Shown here: positions 1 through 7,666 of the stretch, one piece after another
Layout of the letters: the number at the start of each line of letters is the position of its first letter
How positions within the stretch are numbered: the first letter of the stretch is position 1
Source: an uncultured Altererythrobacter sp.
GTDB lineage: Bacteria > Pseudomonadota > Alphaproteobacteria > Sphingomonadales > Sphingomonadaceae
DNA length: 14,098 bases
Direction of reading: 5' to 3'
Assembly (NCBI GenBank): GCA_937950385.1
Contig: CALFEA010000253.1
Span: forward strand, 1-14,098
Translations under genes and position numbers: made by a program
Notes under the pieces: generated by a model
What the model saw: the letters and a program-made list of their open reading frames with translations, nothing else
Database searches by the model: none
Told to the model about the DNA's origin: nothing

Positions 1-396
1 CGCTTTGATGATCTGCTCTGCTTGCTTGGGATCATTGGCATAGGCCGTTAGCGGCAGGCCAAGACCGTGCTTCGCCATGATCTGGGTGGAGCGTAATTTG
101 TCGCGGCTGCGCCCGATTGCCACGCTTTCATTGAGCGACCAGACGCCGCCCATTTCAAACTGGCGCAAAATCGCAAGACCGTAAGCTGTGACCGAGGCAC
201 CAATGCGCGGAATAACCGCATCATATCCCGTCAAAGTCTCACCCTTATAGGTCACCGTTGGCCGGTGGCTGGCGATATTCACGGTACAGCGCAATGTGTT
301 GAGAATGTCGAGCGTGTGCCCGCGCTGTTCAGCGGCCTCAACCAAACGCTTGTGTGAATAGAGGTTCGGATTACGCGCCAGCATTGCTATTTTCAT
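1..396 (-). CDS. rimK: RimK, ribosomal protein S6 glutamate ligase (N-terminal part, cut by window edge)
   Basis: RimK is an ATP-grasp ligase that adds glutamate residues to the C-terminus of ribosomal protein S6. The 132 visible residues start [14 protein letters not shown] and match the family N-terminus closely: a [14 protein letters not shown] helix, then [41 protein letters not shown] and the start of the ATP-grasp region (HGLGLPLT). The catalytic ATP-grasp core lies outside the window. The ATG at 396 has an AAGGAA ribosome binding site and follows the stop of the upstream protease gene by 17 bases, so the two are probably one operon. The family is about 300 residues long, so the gene should run about 500 bases beyond the edge. 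Identity is clear; whether S6 is the only substrate in this organism is not shown by the sequence. Confidence 0.93.
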   Translation of the reverse strand, partial: MKIAMLARNPNLYSHKRLVEAAEQRGHTLDILNTLRCTVNIASHRPTVTYKGETLTGYDAVIPRIGASVTAYGLAILRQFEMGGVWSLNESVAIGRSRDKLRSTQIMAKHGLGLPLTAYANDPKQAEQIIKA

Positions 397-413
397 TATG
401 GCGTTTCCTTAAA

Positions 414-869
414 TCAGGTTTTGCGCTGGTTTGAGCGTGCGATTGTCGGCGTTTGTAGCCAGGAATGGCCGCTATCAATCACAAATCGGCGGCGCAGCGA
501 GGAGCGACCGATCAGCATGGGGAATTGCATTTCCGATCTGTCAGCAAGGCTGACTTCGGCTCGGAATTTGAGCGTACCGATCTTCAATGGCGTTTTGATG
601 ACATAGCGGCGCTGCGTCTCGCCGTTAGAGCTGGTGATGCCGCGAATATCAACCAGCATTGCCTCTGATAGGTGTTCTTCGCCATCCCATTCAACTGAAA
701 AGCGCACATGCTGCTTGCCGTCTCGCTCGATTTCTTCGATCACTTTGCCGTGGAGTGAGGATGTGCGCGCGCCGCTGTCAATCTTGGCGGGAATGCCGCG
801 CAGGCCAAGATCGGGCAGATCAACGAGCTCGCGCCAACCAACAATCCTCAGCGGCTTTGGCTCTGTCAT
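414..869 (-). CDS. rimB: RimB-type retropepsin-like protease (COG4067, often annotated 'ATP-dependent zinc protease')
   Basis: A 151-residue protein of the COG4067/DUF785 family. The N-terminal motif GIPAKIDSGARTSSLHG contains the Asp-Ser-Gly signature of retropepsin-like aspartic proteases (D31). The C-terminal FPMLIGRSSLRRRFVIDSG block is the other conserved family segment. The common database name 'ATP-dependent zinc protease' has little support in the sequence: there is no HEXXH and no nucleotide-binding motif. In Pseudomonas a protein of this family, RimB, is encoded beside RimK and linked to the glutamate tail of S6; the adjacent rimK here fits that role. The ATG at 869 overlaps the stop of the propeller gene by 4 bases (ATGA), which suggests translational coupling. 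The family is certain; the symbol is by analogy. Confidence 0.85.
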   Translation of the reverse strand: MTEPKPLRIVGWRELVDLPDLGLRGIPAKIDSGARTSSLHGKVIEEIERDGKQHVRFSVEWDGEEHLSEAMLVDIRGITSSNGETQRRYVIKTPLKIGTLKFRAEVSLADRSEMQFPMLIGRSSLRRRFVIDSGHSWLQTPTIARSNQRKT

Positions 870-1885
870 GGCAGAATGGCGAGCCCATCACCGCCCGCGC
901 CAGTCTTCAGGCGGCGCAGCACTATTCCGCTGGCAAAGTCGACCTCAGCGACAGTGTCACTGCCGGTTTCAGCGACATAAATCCGTTTCCCATCATCCGA
1001 CCACAGGATAGTGACCTGTTGGCGTTTCTCAGCATCTGTTGCGGAGCTGACCGCAATTGTGCGCACAACCTGCCGGGATTTGGTGTCGATCACGGTCAAG
1101 CTGCCATCGGCCAAGTTTGACGTCACCGCAAAATTGCCCTGAGGGCGGATCACTAAGCGTAAGGGAAAGCGGTCTGTGTTCAATTCAGCGCGCACCACAA
1201 GCGATATCGGATCAAGTGCAAAGGCCTTGTCCGAACCGCGCGCAGATACCCAAAGCGTCTTTCCGTCAGGGGACAGGGCGATGCCCTCTGGTTCCTTGCC
1301 GACTTCAATCGAAAACGGCTTAAGCCTGCCAGTCAAATCGATCCGCGTGACCGTTTTGGAGCCCAGATCAGTTGTCCAAGCCAGGCTCTCATCTGGCGAT
1401 ACAGCCAGCATATGGCTGCCTAGTTGGCCGGTGGTTTGTTCGACGATTTCAGGACTTTGGCTGAGCGGATTCTTGATCGAATAAATCGACTGGCGCCCTT
1501 CTGCTGTTACGAAAATATCACCATCCTCGTGCCACACAATCCCATGCGGCCGCGCGCCCTTGCCCAACAAAATTCTCGCCGAGCGCATTAGGCGTTCAGT
1601 TTCGAAAATCGAGATATGCTCGCCGCCGTAACAGGCAACTGCCACGTATTTCCCATCAGGCGACGTGGCGAGCTCATGAGGGTTACGGCAAGCTTCTACC
1701 TCAAATTCTGTGAGGCCCGTTTCAAGGTCAATTTTGGACAGAGAATCGCCGCGTTTGTTGGCGACAAACAGCGTGCCGGATACGGTGCCGGTTGAGGAAG
1801 GTTTCGCCGAGGCCACCTCCCCTTCAACCGGCGCACATCCAGCCAGCATCACTGCGAGCGCCGCGGCAAAGACAAACGCCCTCAC
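866..1885 (-). CDS. YncE-like beta-propeller lipoprotein
   Basis: This 339-residue protein has a hydrophobic signal segment ending in the lipobox LAGC (Cys17), so it is probably a lipoprotein anchored after the inner-membrane step. The rest is a run of YVTN/YncE-type beta-propeller blades: repeated SPDGKYVAV, SPDESLAW and SPDGKTLWVS motifs, and strands such as LFVANKRGDSLSKID and RIYVAETGSDTVAEVD. Propellers of this kind bind ligands or proteins; no catalytic residues are evident and the substrate is unknown. The GTG at 1885 overlaps the M2 peptidase stop by 4 bases (GTGA); an adjacent GTG at 1888 is equally usable and adds one residue. Its end overlaps the RimB-type gene by 4 bases. A periplasmic accessory role to the preceding peptidase is possible but is inference only. 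Confidence 0.85.
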   Translation of the reverse strand: MRAFVFAAALAVMLAGCAPVEGEVASAKPSSTGTVSGTLFVANKRGDSLSKIDLETGLTEFEVEACRNPHELATSPDGKYVAVACYGGEHISIFETERLMRSARILLGKGARPHGIVWHEDGDIFVTAEGRQSIYSIKNPLSQSPEIVEQTTGQLGSHMLAVSPDESLAWTTDLGSKTVTRIDLTGRLKPFSIEVGKEPEGIALSPDGKTLWVSARGSDKAFALDPISLVVRAELNTDRFPLRLVIRPQGNFAVTSNLADGSLTVIDTKSRQVVRTIAVSSATDAEKRQQVTILWSDDGKRIYVAETGSDTVAEVDFASGIVLRRLKTGAGGDGLAILP

Positions 1886-3735
1886 CACCCTTGCGGCTTC
1901 CCTTTGTTTTGTTCCTCAAGCCATTCCATCAGAGGCGCGAAATAATCGACCATGGCTTTGCCGGACATCTGACGCTCACCTGTGAAGGCTTCCAGCGCAT
2001 CGGGCCAAGGTTTCGATGCGCCCATCTCCAGCATTGCGTTCAGATTTTCGCCGACCTCTTTATTGCCATAGAAAGAACAGCGGTGCAGCGGCCCTTCCCA
2101 TCCAGCGGTATCGCAGGCGGCTTTATAGAATTGGAATTGCAGGATGCGCGCTAGGAAATAGCGGGTGTAAGGAACATTGCCGGGAATGTGATATTTTGCG
2201 CCCGGATCAAACGCATCGGCTGGTCGCTCAACCGGCGGCACAATCCCTTGGTATTCGGTGCGCAGATCGGTCCATGCTTGGTTGTAATTTTCCGGCACAA
2301 CAGAACCATCGAACAGGCTCCAGCGGTAACGGTCTACCATCAAGCCAAACGGCAAGAATGCGACCTTATCCATCGCCTCGCGCAGCAATAGGCCGATATC
2401 CTTGTCAGCCGATGGAACCTGATCGCGGTCAAGCATATCGATTTGCACCAGATATTCTGGCGTGATCGACAGCGAAATCATATCACCGATTGCCTCGTGG
2501 AAGCCATCATTCGCGCCGGTGAGATAGAGATAGCTCTCTTTGTTGTAAGCGCGCTGATAGTAATTATGGCCCAGCTCGTGGTGGATCACTTTGAAGTCAT
2601 CGGCATTGCGCTTGATGCACATTTTGATGCGGATATCATCGACATTATCGAGGTTCCATGCGGAGGCATGGCAGACAACTTCGCGGTCGGCGGGCTTCAC
2701 AAATTGGCTGCGTTCCCAAAATGTTTCGGGCAATGGATCAAAGCCGAGCGAGGAGAAGAACTGCTCACCCACTTTGACCATTTCTTTCTCGTCCCAGCCC
2801 TTGTCTTCGATCAGCTTGGTGAGGTCATAGCCGATGTCGCCAGCGCCTTCTGGTGCGACAAGCGGGTAGATATTGCCCCATTCCTGCGCCCACATATTGC
2901 CGAGCAAATCAGCACGAATTGGACCGGTCGCCGCTTGCACATCATCGCCATATTTCTCGTTCAATTTGCCGCGAACATAGGTGTGAAGAGCGAGGTAAAG
3001 CGGCTTCACCTCTTGCCACATGCGCTCTGTTTCAGCGGCGAATTGATCGGGGTCCATATCGTAATTGGACCGCCACATTGCGCCCAGATCGGCAAAGCCC
3101 AAATCCTTTGCGCCCTCATTGGCAATCGCCGTCATGCGCACGTAATCATCCTTCATCGGCGCGCCGACATTGTCGTGCCAGCTGGCCCACATTTCCGCCT
3201 TTTCAGCAGGGGTGCGCGTTAGGCTGCCCATCTCGGCTTCGACATCAACGCCGGCGATGTCCTCGCCATTGAGAGTCGCTTTGCCTTTACCGTAAGCAGA
3301 GCCCAATTTGGTCGCGATGCTCGCCAATTCATCGGCAGCCCCTTCGCGCGTTGGCGCAGGCATAACGATGGAATTGCGCAGCATATCGAGCTTGCGCTTT
3401 ACGTCAGGCGCAAGGCCAGAGATCGCGGCATATTTCGCCGCTTCATTGGCATAGGCAACCGATTTCTTCGTGCCCTCTGCGCCATATTTTGCGGCAAGTT
3501 CATCTGAATCGTGAATGATATAGGTCGAGTTGATCCAAGCGATGCGCGCTGCATCAATGCCGAAACTCGCCATATCAGCCTCAACCATATCAACCCAATC
3601 CGATGCGCCTTGCGGGGTGAGTGGGAATGGATCAGCACTTTCTGCGTGCGAGCCGTCTGCATGGCCATCGGCATAGGCGGGGGCGGCCATGACTAGGGCA
3701 AGCGCGCTAAGGGCAATGGGTGCGAATTTTTTCAT
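1882..3735 (-). CDS. Secreted M2 family (angiotensin-converting-enzyme-like) zinc peptidyl-dipeptidase
   Basis: A 617-residue M2 metallopeptidase. A signal peptide (KKFAPIALSALALVMAAPAYA) predicts export to the periplasm. Counting from this ATG, the zinc site is HHELGHN at residues 385-391 (HEXXH is H386-H390), and the third ligand is the Glu in DGFHEAIGD about 28 residues on, the spacing expected for gluzincins. Other M2 blocks are present: WNSTY-like AWINSTYI near residue 70, PADREVVCHASAW before the zinc helix, and LPFGLMVDRYRW after it. Length fits bacterial M2 enzymes, which remove C-terminal dipeptides. The ATG at 3735 is chosen because GAGG lies 7 bases upstream and the signal peptide follows at once; an in-frame GTG at 3738 is the alternative. 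It is the first gene of the group ending in rimK. Physiological substrates cannot be read from the sequence. Confidence 0.95.
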   Translation of the reverse strand: MKKFAPIALSALALVMAAPAYADGHADGSHAESADPFPLTPQGASDWVDMVEADMASFGIDAARIAWINSTYIIHDSDELAAKYGAEGTKKSVAYANEAAKYAAISGLAPDVKRKLDMLRNSIVMPAPTREGAADELASIATKLGSAYGKGKATLNGEDIAGVDVEAEMGSLTRTPAEKAEMWASWHDNVGAPMKDDYVRMTAIANEGAKDLGFADLGAMWRSNYDMDPDQFAAETERMWQEVKPLYLALHTYVRGKLNEKYGDDVQAATGPIRADLLGNMWAQEWGNIYPLVAPEGAGDIGYDLTKLIEDKGWDEKEMVKVGEQFFSSLGFDPLPETFWERSQFVKPADREVVCHASAWNLDNVDDIRIKMCIKRNADDFKVIHHELGHNYYQRAYNKESYLYLTGANDGFHEAIGDMISLSITPEYLVQIDMLDRDQVPSADKDIGLLLREAMDKVAFLPFGLMVDRYRWSLFDGSVVPENYNQAWTDLRTEYQGIVPPVERPADAFDPGAKYHIPGNVPYTRYFLARILQFQFYKAACDTAGWEGPLHRCSFYGNKEVGENLNAMLEMGASKPWPDALEAFTGERQMSGKAMVDYFAPLMEWLEEQNKGKPQGW

Positions 3736-3804
3736 CACATATCCTCTCGGGGGAAGTTTGTTTCTATTGTTATCAGTTTGGCGGTTAGCGCCTCAGTTAT
3801 CAAG

Positions 3805-3819
3805 GCGCTTATCAAGCGC
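3805..3819 (-). other. Small hairpin overlapping the stop codon of the four-span membrane protein gene
   Basis: The 6-bp inverted repeat GCGCTT / AAGCGC with a 3-base loop lies directly on the TGA stop at 3812-3814. No T-tract follows it on the minus strand, so it is a weak candidate for a terminator or processing site between the hydrolase group and the M2 peptidase group. The 3736-3811 gap (76 bases) holds the ribosome binding site for the peptidase but no convincing promoter. Confidence 0.3.
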
Positions 3820-4327
3820 TCCGCCCAGCACGCCTCTGCATCATGACGCCCGCTAGAATCGCAAAGAAACTGATGGTGAAGCTGGCCATCTTGATCGGCC
3901 GAGCGGTGGAAGCGGTATCTGCCATCCAATCCGTGCCAGCCGCCCTTGCCATTTGGATGACTTGCAAACTGGTCTCTGTGTAATCCGTGACGCAGAATAT
4001 CACGGCACAAACGTACGCGGCGATGCCCAGTGCTTTGATGACCGTATGACCTGTTTCGGCCATGCTGCGCCCTGCGATCCAAGCGCCAATGCTGTAGATA
4101 CCGATAAACACCAAATCGGCGAGCATTGAAACCAGGCCCAGTTCGAACACGCCGCCTGCCTGCCATGCGCTCTGGATCTCATCGACGCGCGCCGCCGTTG
4201 CTGCATATTGATGATCGGAAATGCCAAATTCAGTCACGATCTGCAGCGGAATGCTCAGCGCGATGACAATCGCAAAAGCAATCAGGCCATAAATCCACCA
4301 CCGCAGTTTGATCTGAGCCTGCGCCAT
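3812..4327 (-). CDS. Four-span membrane protein of unknown function
   Basis: I do not recognise this 171-residue protein. It has four likely membrane segments at about residues 10-30 (WIYGLIAFAIVIALSI), 64-86 (around LADLVFIGIYSIGAWI), 97-115 (around IAAYVCAVIFCV) and 146-164 (around ASFTISFFAILAGVMM). A loop of about 33 residues separates the first two, and the C-terminus is short and basic (QRRAGRSA). The ATG at 4327 shares one base with the TGA stop of the hydrolase gene (TGATG); a TTG at 4330 would add one residue. That overlap makes co-expression with the hydrolase likely. The gene is the last of its group, followed by a 76-base gap. Integral membrane location is well supported; function is not. 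Confidence 0.75.
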   Translation of the reverse strand: MAQAQIKLRWWIYGLIAFAIVIALSIPLQIVTEFGISDHQYAATAARVDEIQSAWQAGGVFELGLVSMLADLVFIGIYSIGAWIAGRSMAETGHTVIKALGIAAYVCAVIFCVTDYTETSLQVIQMARAAGTDWMADTASTARPIKMASFTISFFAILAGVMMQRRAGRSA

Positions 4328-5082
4328 CAATCGGCCAAGAACCTAACGAGAGCATCGCCCATCGCGCCTTCAGCTACACTGCTCATATGCGTTCCGGGTA
4401 TTTCTGCATATTCGCCTGCGGGCAATACCTCGGCAAGGTCAGGCGCCGAGCCATTGTCGCGATCATCCGCCCCGCACAGCACCATTGTGGGCATAGTGAT
4501 TGCGCTCAATTCGCTTTCCTCCGTATCATCCACCGCCAGCAGCAATTGGCGCGCGGCGATAAGGTCGACATTCATGGTTTTCATGAAGCTCTTGGCCATA
4601 AAGGCCGGATCGCCGCGCTTAATATCGCCGAAACGGTCAATTGCATCGATGAAGAATGCTGCTCGATTGGCCCATCCGGCGAGTCCTTCTAATCCCATGC
4701 CAGACAGCACCAAGCGGCGCGGGGCTAGGCCGTCAATGACTGCGCGAGCCGACGTGCGGCTGCCCAATGAAAAGCCAACGAGATCATATTCGGTCAGCTG
4801 ATAATGCGATACCAGTGCCGCCAAGTCTCGGCTCAAAACACCCTCAGGATAAGCCGAAGCATCATGCGGCGCGGCGCTCTCACCATGCGCACGCAAATCG
4901 GGCATAATGACGCGGAACCCGGCCTGCGCCAGCTTTTCTGCATGACCAAATTTGATCCAGTTCATGTTCGCGCTGGAGAAAAGGCCATGGACCAAAACTA
5001 CCGCCCTGCCCTCACCCATTTCATGAACGGCCAGTTCTACGCCATCGAATGAAGCCACGCGGTCGGAACGCAGCTCGCTCAC
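4327..5082 (-). CDS. Alpha/beta hydrolase
   Basis: A 251-residue alpha/beta-hydrolase-fold protein without a signal peptide, so probably cytoplasmic. The oxyanion segment is VLVHGLFSS near residue 30. The nucleophile elbow is GFSLG (Ser105). The acid is probably one of the Asp residues in CGADDRDN (206-209), and the base is His232 in IPGTHMSS. This layout suits small-ester, lactone or C-C bond hydrolases, and the sequence alone does not choose among them. The GTG start at 5082 overlaps the preceding stop by 4 bases (GTGA), and no ATG upstream of the first strand offers an alternative. Neighbouring 2-hydroxychromene-2-carboxylate isomerase-like and hydrolase genes recall aromatic degradation, but no ring-cleavage or dioxygenase gene is present. 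Confidence 0.9.
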   Translation of the reverse strand: MSELRSDRVASFDGVELAVHEMGEGRAVVLVHGLFSSANMNWIKFGHAEKLAQAGFRVIMPDLRAHGESAAPHDASAYPEGVLSRDLAALVSHYQLTEYDLVGFSLGSRTSARAVIDGLAPRRLVLSGMGLEGLAGWANRAAFFIDAIDRFGDIKRGDPAFMAKSFMKTMNVDLIAARQLLLAVDDTEESELSAITMPTMVLCGADDRDNGSAPDLAEVLPAGEYAEIPGTHMSSVAEGAMGDALVRFLAD

Positions 5083-5729
5083 CGTTTAACCAATCCCTTT
5101 TGCTCCATCCGCCACTTCGCCATTTCCACGCGGTCTTGCCCGTAAAATGGCTCGCCATCGAATACTAAAGTCGGCACACCCCAATGGCCTGCCGCCTCTA
5201 GAGCGTCCTGATTGGCATTCACTTCTGCGTCCAGTGCATTGGCGTCGCTTGCCGCTTCTGCCTCTAGTTCTGCAAAATCGAGCCCCGCACGCGCAGCCGC
5301 CTGTGCAAGATGATCACCCTCATGCCAATCATCGGTTGCACCATCAAAGATGATCTTGGTCACTTCATAGGCATAACCCATGCCCAATCCGCGCCGCGTT
5401 GCTGCCTGCCCTGTGCGCACCAGCCGCCGGATATGCGGCTGATCTTCTGCAATGCTGTAATTGGTCAAATCCTGCACAATAGGATCAGGGCGCGGCCACC
5501 GAAACGGAATATCGAGCATTGCCGCAGAACGGATCGAATCCATCAAAATATAACGCGGAGCAGCAGGGTTGCCTTGGAACAGCATCTCTGGCGCGCGAAT
5601 GGCAATCGGCCACACCGTCCGCAAGGCAATATCGAGATCATATTCCTTGGTCATGGCGTAATATCGCCCTGCACAAAGATAGGAAAATGGTGAGCGGAAG
5701 CTGAAATATAGGTCTGCTTTTAAGGTCAT
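5079..5729 (-). CDS. 2-hydroxychromene-2-carboxylate isomerase / DsbA-like thioredoxin-fold protein
   Basis: A 216-residue protein of the HCCA isomerase / kappa-class glutathione transferase family. The N-terminal DLYFSFRSPFSYLCAG block carries the conserved Ser of the SPFSY motif (Ser13), which aligns with the glutathione-activating Ser11 of NahD. The C-terminal GVPTLVFDGEPFYGQDR contains the cis-Pro segment of the thioredoxin fold and the usual FxGQDR end. There is no CXXC, so it is not a disulfide oxidase. The characterised reaction is glutathione-dependent isomerisation in naphthalene breakdown, but many family members occur without that pathway, as here. The ATG at 5729 has AAGGG about 8 bases upstream. 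The gene lies 29 bases after the lipoprotein gene and overlaps the hydrolase by 4 bases. Confidence 0.88.
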   Translation of the reverse strand: MTLKADLYFSFRSPFSYLCAGRYYAMTKEYDLDIALRTVWPIAIRAPEMLFQGNPAAPRYILMDSIRSAAMLDIPFRWPRPDPIVQDLTNYSIAEDQPHIRRLVRTGQAATRRGLGMGYAYEVTKIIFDGATDDWHEGDHLAQAAARAGLDFAELEAEAASDANALDAEVNANQDALEAAGHWGVPTLVFDGEPFYGQDRVEMAKWRMEQKGLVKR

Positions 5730-5758
5730 TGTGTGCCCTTGCGTTAGATTGCAAAACC

Positions 5759-6307
5759 CTACCTAAAGAAACACTGCGTCCCCGCATAGAGCATTGAAAC
5801 CGTATCATCCTCGATAAAGCCGCCCATTTGCGAGCCAAGAGTAAATTCCTCTCCCAACGTGCTGTCTTCAAAGACGGCGTATCCAGAAGCCGCCTCTGCC
5901 TCAGCGCGCGGCGTGCCAACTTGCACATCACCGGCGACCATTACCTGCTCTGCACCTTCGGTTAGGTTCCAACCGGCCAAACGATCATTCTGGAAATTGA
6001 CAGTGAGCCCGCCGGTATAATTGGCATATGCAATCGGTCCAGCGCCGCATTCATTATTTGTGCCAGAGGCCTCTGCTGCGCCAAGGGTTTGCGTCAATTC
6101 GCGCTCGACTAAAGAGCGTTCCGCAGAGAAATAATGCGTTTTTGACCCTAGCGCAAAGCCCCGCCCATCCAGCAGAACAATGTTCTTGGCAGGCGAAGGC
6201 GCTACGCTTTGCTGCATCTGGCGCTCGGCAGGCGAAGGCACAGCGCCGCTATCGCAGGCGGCGAGCAAAAGAGCAGCTGAAATGAGAAACGCGATACGCA
6301 CGCTCAT
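5759..6307 (-). CDS. Small lipoprotein of unknown function
   Basis: I do not recognise the mature domain. The 182-residue product begins MSVRIAFLISAALLLAACDS, a lipoprotein signal with lipobox LAAC and lipidated Cys18. After a Pro/Gln-rich linker (about residues 24-40) comes a compact, probably beta-rich domain. Two further cysteines, in NNECGAGP (C87) and near the C-terminus in TQCFFR (C179), could form a disulfide in the periplasm. The chosen ATG at 6307 shares one base with the asd stop (TGATG); a GTG at 6310 would add one residue. Its place after asd suggests co-transcription, but gives no clear functional link to lysine/threonine biosynthesis. Confidence 0.78.
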   Translation of the reverse strand: MSVRIAFLISAALLLAACDSGAVPSPAERQMQQSVAPSPAKNIVLLDGRGFALGSKTHYFSAERSLVERELTQTLGAAEASGTNNECGAGPIAYANYTGGLTVNFQNDRLAGWNLTEGAEQVMVAGDVQVGTPRAEAEAASGYAVFEDSTLGEEFTLGSQMGGFIEDDTVSMLYAGTQCFFR

Positions 6308-7332
6308 CACCCCTTCTTCAGGTGGCGGCGTCCCAGCAGTTCTGCGATTTGCACCGCATTCAACGCTGCGCCTTTGCGCAAATTATCCGAAACACACCAT
6401 AGCTGCAGACCATTATCGACCGTGGGGTCTTCGCGCACGCGGCTGATGTAGGTTGCGCTGTCACCGGCCGCTTCAACGGGTGTGACGTAACCCTCGTCCT
6501 CGCGCTTATCGATCAGCATAATTCCGGGCGCCTCGCGCAGGATATCTTGTGCAGCTTCAGCGGAGAGTTCTTTCTCAAACTCAATATTGATCGATTCTGC
6601 GTGGCCAACGAACACAGGCACGCGCACACATGTCGCTGCGACCTTGATCTTAGAATCCATAATCTTCTTGGTTTCCACGACCATCTTCAATTCTTCCTTG
6701 GTCGAACCATCGTCCAGGAATACGTCGATATGCGGGATCACATTAAAGGCGATCTGCTTGGTAAAGGTCGCGGGCTCAACCGGATCACCAACAAAGATCG
6801 CGCGGGATTGCTCAAACAATTCATCCATGCCCGATTTGCCTGCGCCCGATACCGATTGGTAGGTTGAGACAACGATACGCTTAATGCCCGCAGCCTTATG
6901 CAATGGCGCAAGCGCAACGACCATTTGCGCAGTGGAGCAATTGGGATTGGCGATGATATTGCGCTTGGAATAGCCGTCGATTGCATCGGGGTTCACCTCT
7001 GGCACGATCAGCGGCACATCTGGGTCCATCCGGTAGAGCGATGAATTGTCGATTACGACGCAGCCCGCTGCCGCTGCCTTGGGCGCATATTCTTTTGCCG
7101 GGCCAGAGCCAGCAGCGAACAAAGCAATGTCCCATCCAGACCAGTCGAAATGCTCAATGTTTTTGCATTTGAGCATTTTGCCCGTTTCACCGAATTCCAC
7201 TTCGCTGCCATGCGAGCGGCTAGAGGCGACCGCTGCCACCTCCTCAATAGGAAATTCGCGCTCGGCTAAGACTGCCATCATCTCGCGCCCAACATTGCCT
7301 GTCGCGCCGACAACTGCCACCCGGTAACCCAC
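6307..7332 (-). CDS. asd: Aspartate-semialdehyde dehydrogenase
   Basis: Asd reduces aspartyl phosphate to aspartate semialdehyde with NADPH, the branch point to diaminopimelate/lysine, threonine and methionine. The GTG start at 7332 gives 341 residues, the usual length, and places the nucleotide-binding VAVVGATGNVGREMM at the very N-terminus; GGAG lies 8 bases upstream. An in-frame ATG at 7434 would add 34 residues with no family counterpart, so it is rejected. The catalytic Cys132 is in NPNCSTAQ, and the acid/base His244 is in VFVGHAES; the phosphate-binding STYQSVSGAGKSGMDEL loop follows the Cys. The protein ends in RRHLKKG and shares one base with the following lipoprotein gene. Confidence 0.97.
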   Translation of the reverse strand: MGYRVAVVGATGNVGREMMAVLAEREFPIEEVAAVASSRSHGSEVEFGETGKMLKCKNIEHFDWSGWDIALFAAGSGPAKEYAPKAAAAGCVVIDNSSLYRMDPDVPLIVPEVNPDAIDGYSKRNIIANPNCSTAQMVVALAPLHKAAGIKRIVVSTYQSVSGAGKSGMDELFEQSRAIFVGDPVEPATFTKQIAFNVIPHIDVFLDDGSTKEELKMVVETKKIMDSKIKVAATCVRVPVFVGHAESINIEFEKELSAEAAQDILREAPGIMLIDKREDEGYVTPVEAAGDSATYISRVREDPTVDNGLQLWCVSDNLRKGAALNAVQIAELLGRRHLKKG

Positions 7333-7619
7333 TTTTAATTCTCCAAAATCTTGAAATTTGCGTGTTCCCAGATGCGCTGCCCCGCATGGCCGCACTTGGC
7401 AAGCGGAAAGCGTATGCAGCGCGCCAAAACGCATGTCTTAGCCAGCCCCAAGTAAAGCCCCTAAGTAGCCAGAAACAAGCTTCTAACCGTGAAAATTTAC
7501 AGCAGCCTAAGGCCTCCGCCTGCATACAGCGTGTGGGCCAAGGCGATAACTCCCCAAGATCGCTGCCCACCTAGATCGCCGCTTTAAATAGCCGGCAGTC
7601 ACGGTGCCCTACCAAGCCT
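7333..7619. other. Region upstream of asd without a convincing gene
   Basis: These 287 bases separate the hairpin after the S9 peptidase gene from the asd start. Minus-strand reading continues open from asd to an ATG at 7434, but the extra residues look random. A weak promoter candidate lies at the far end: TTGGTA at 7610-7615 and TATTTA at 7585-7590, with a long 19-base spacer. That would leave a leader of about 245 bases before asd. I see no tRNA, no 4.5S RNA core and no lysine riboswitch that I can recognise. The region may hold the asd promoter and a leader, but the sequence does not prove it. Confidence 0.45.
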
Positions 7620-7655
7620 GAAGGGCGGTTTGTTTCCCCTAGCAAACCGCCCTTC
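7620..7655 (-). terminator. Perfect 13-bp hairpin after the S9 peptidase gene, terminator-like
   Basis: The arms GAAGGGCGGTTTG (7620-7632) and CAAACCGCCCTTC (7643-7655) are exact complements around a 10-base loop. The structure starts 11 bases after the TAA stop of the peptidase gene. An outer pairing, GGGCAC at 7661-7666 with GTGCCC at 7604-7609, could extend it. There is no T-tract on either side, so it is not a canonical intrinsic terminator; it may still end transcription or protect the 3' end of the mRNA. Confidence 0.6.
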
Positions 7656-7666
7656 TATTCGGGCAC

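Noticed and set aside
414..869. Zinc protease activity implied by the common family name
   Set aside because: No HEXXH or ATP-binding motif is visible; the DSGA signature fits a retropepsin-like aspartic protease better.
2443..3222. 259-codon open frame on the plus strand opposite the M2 peptidase
   Set aside because: It lies over the zinc-peptidase coding region, and its product has no recognisable motif.
3735..4166. 143-codon minus-strand frame overlapping the four-span membrane protein gene and ending at the peptidase start
   Set aside because: Its product lacks hydrophobic or domain features and reads the membrane protein gene out of frame.
7333..7434. N-terminal extension of Asd to an ATG at 7434
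   Set aside because: The family starts at the GATGNVG strand; the GTG at 7332 has a good ribosome binding site and the extra 34 residues look non-coding.
7333..7619. Lysine riboswitch, 6S RNA or 4.5S RNA upstream of asd
   Set aside because: None of the core motifs I know for these RNAs could be found on the minus strand.
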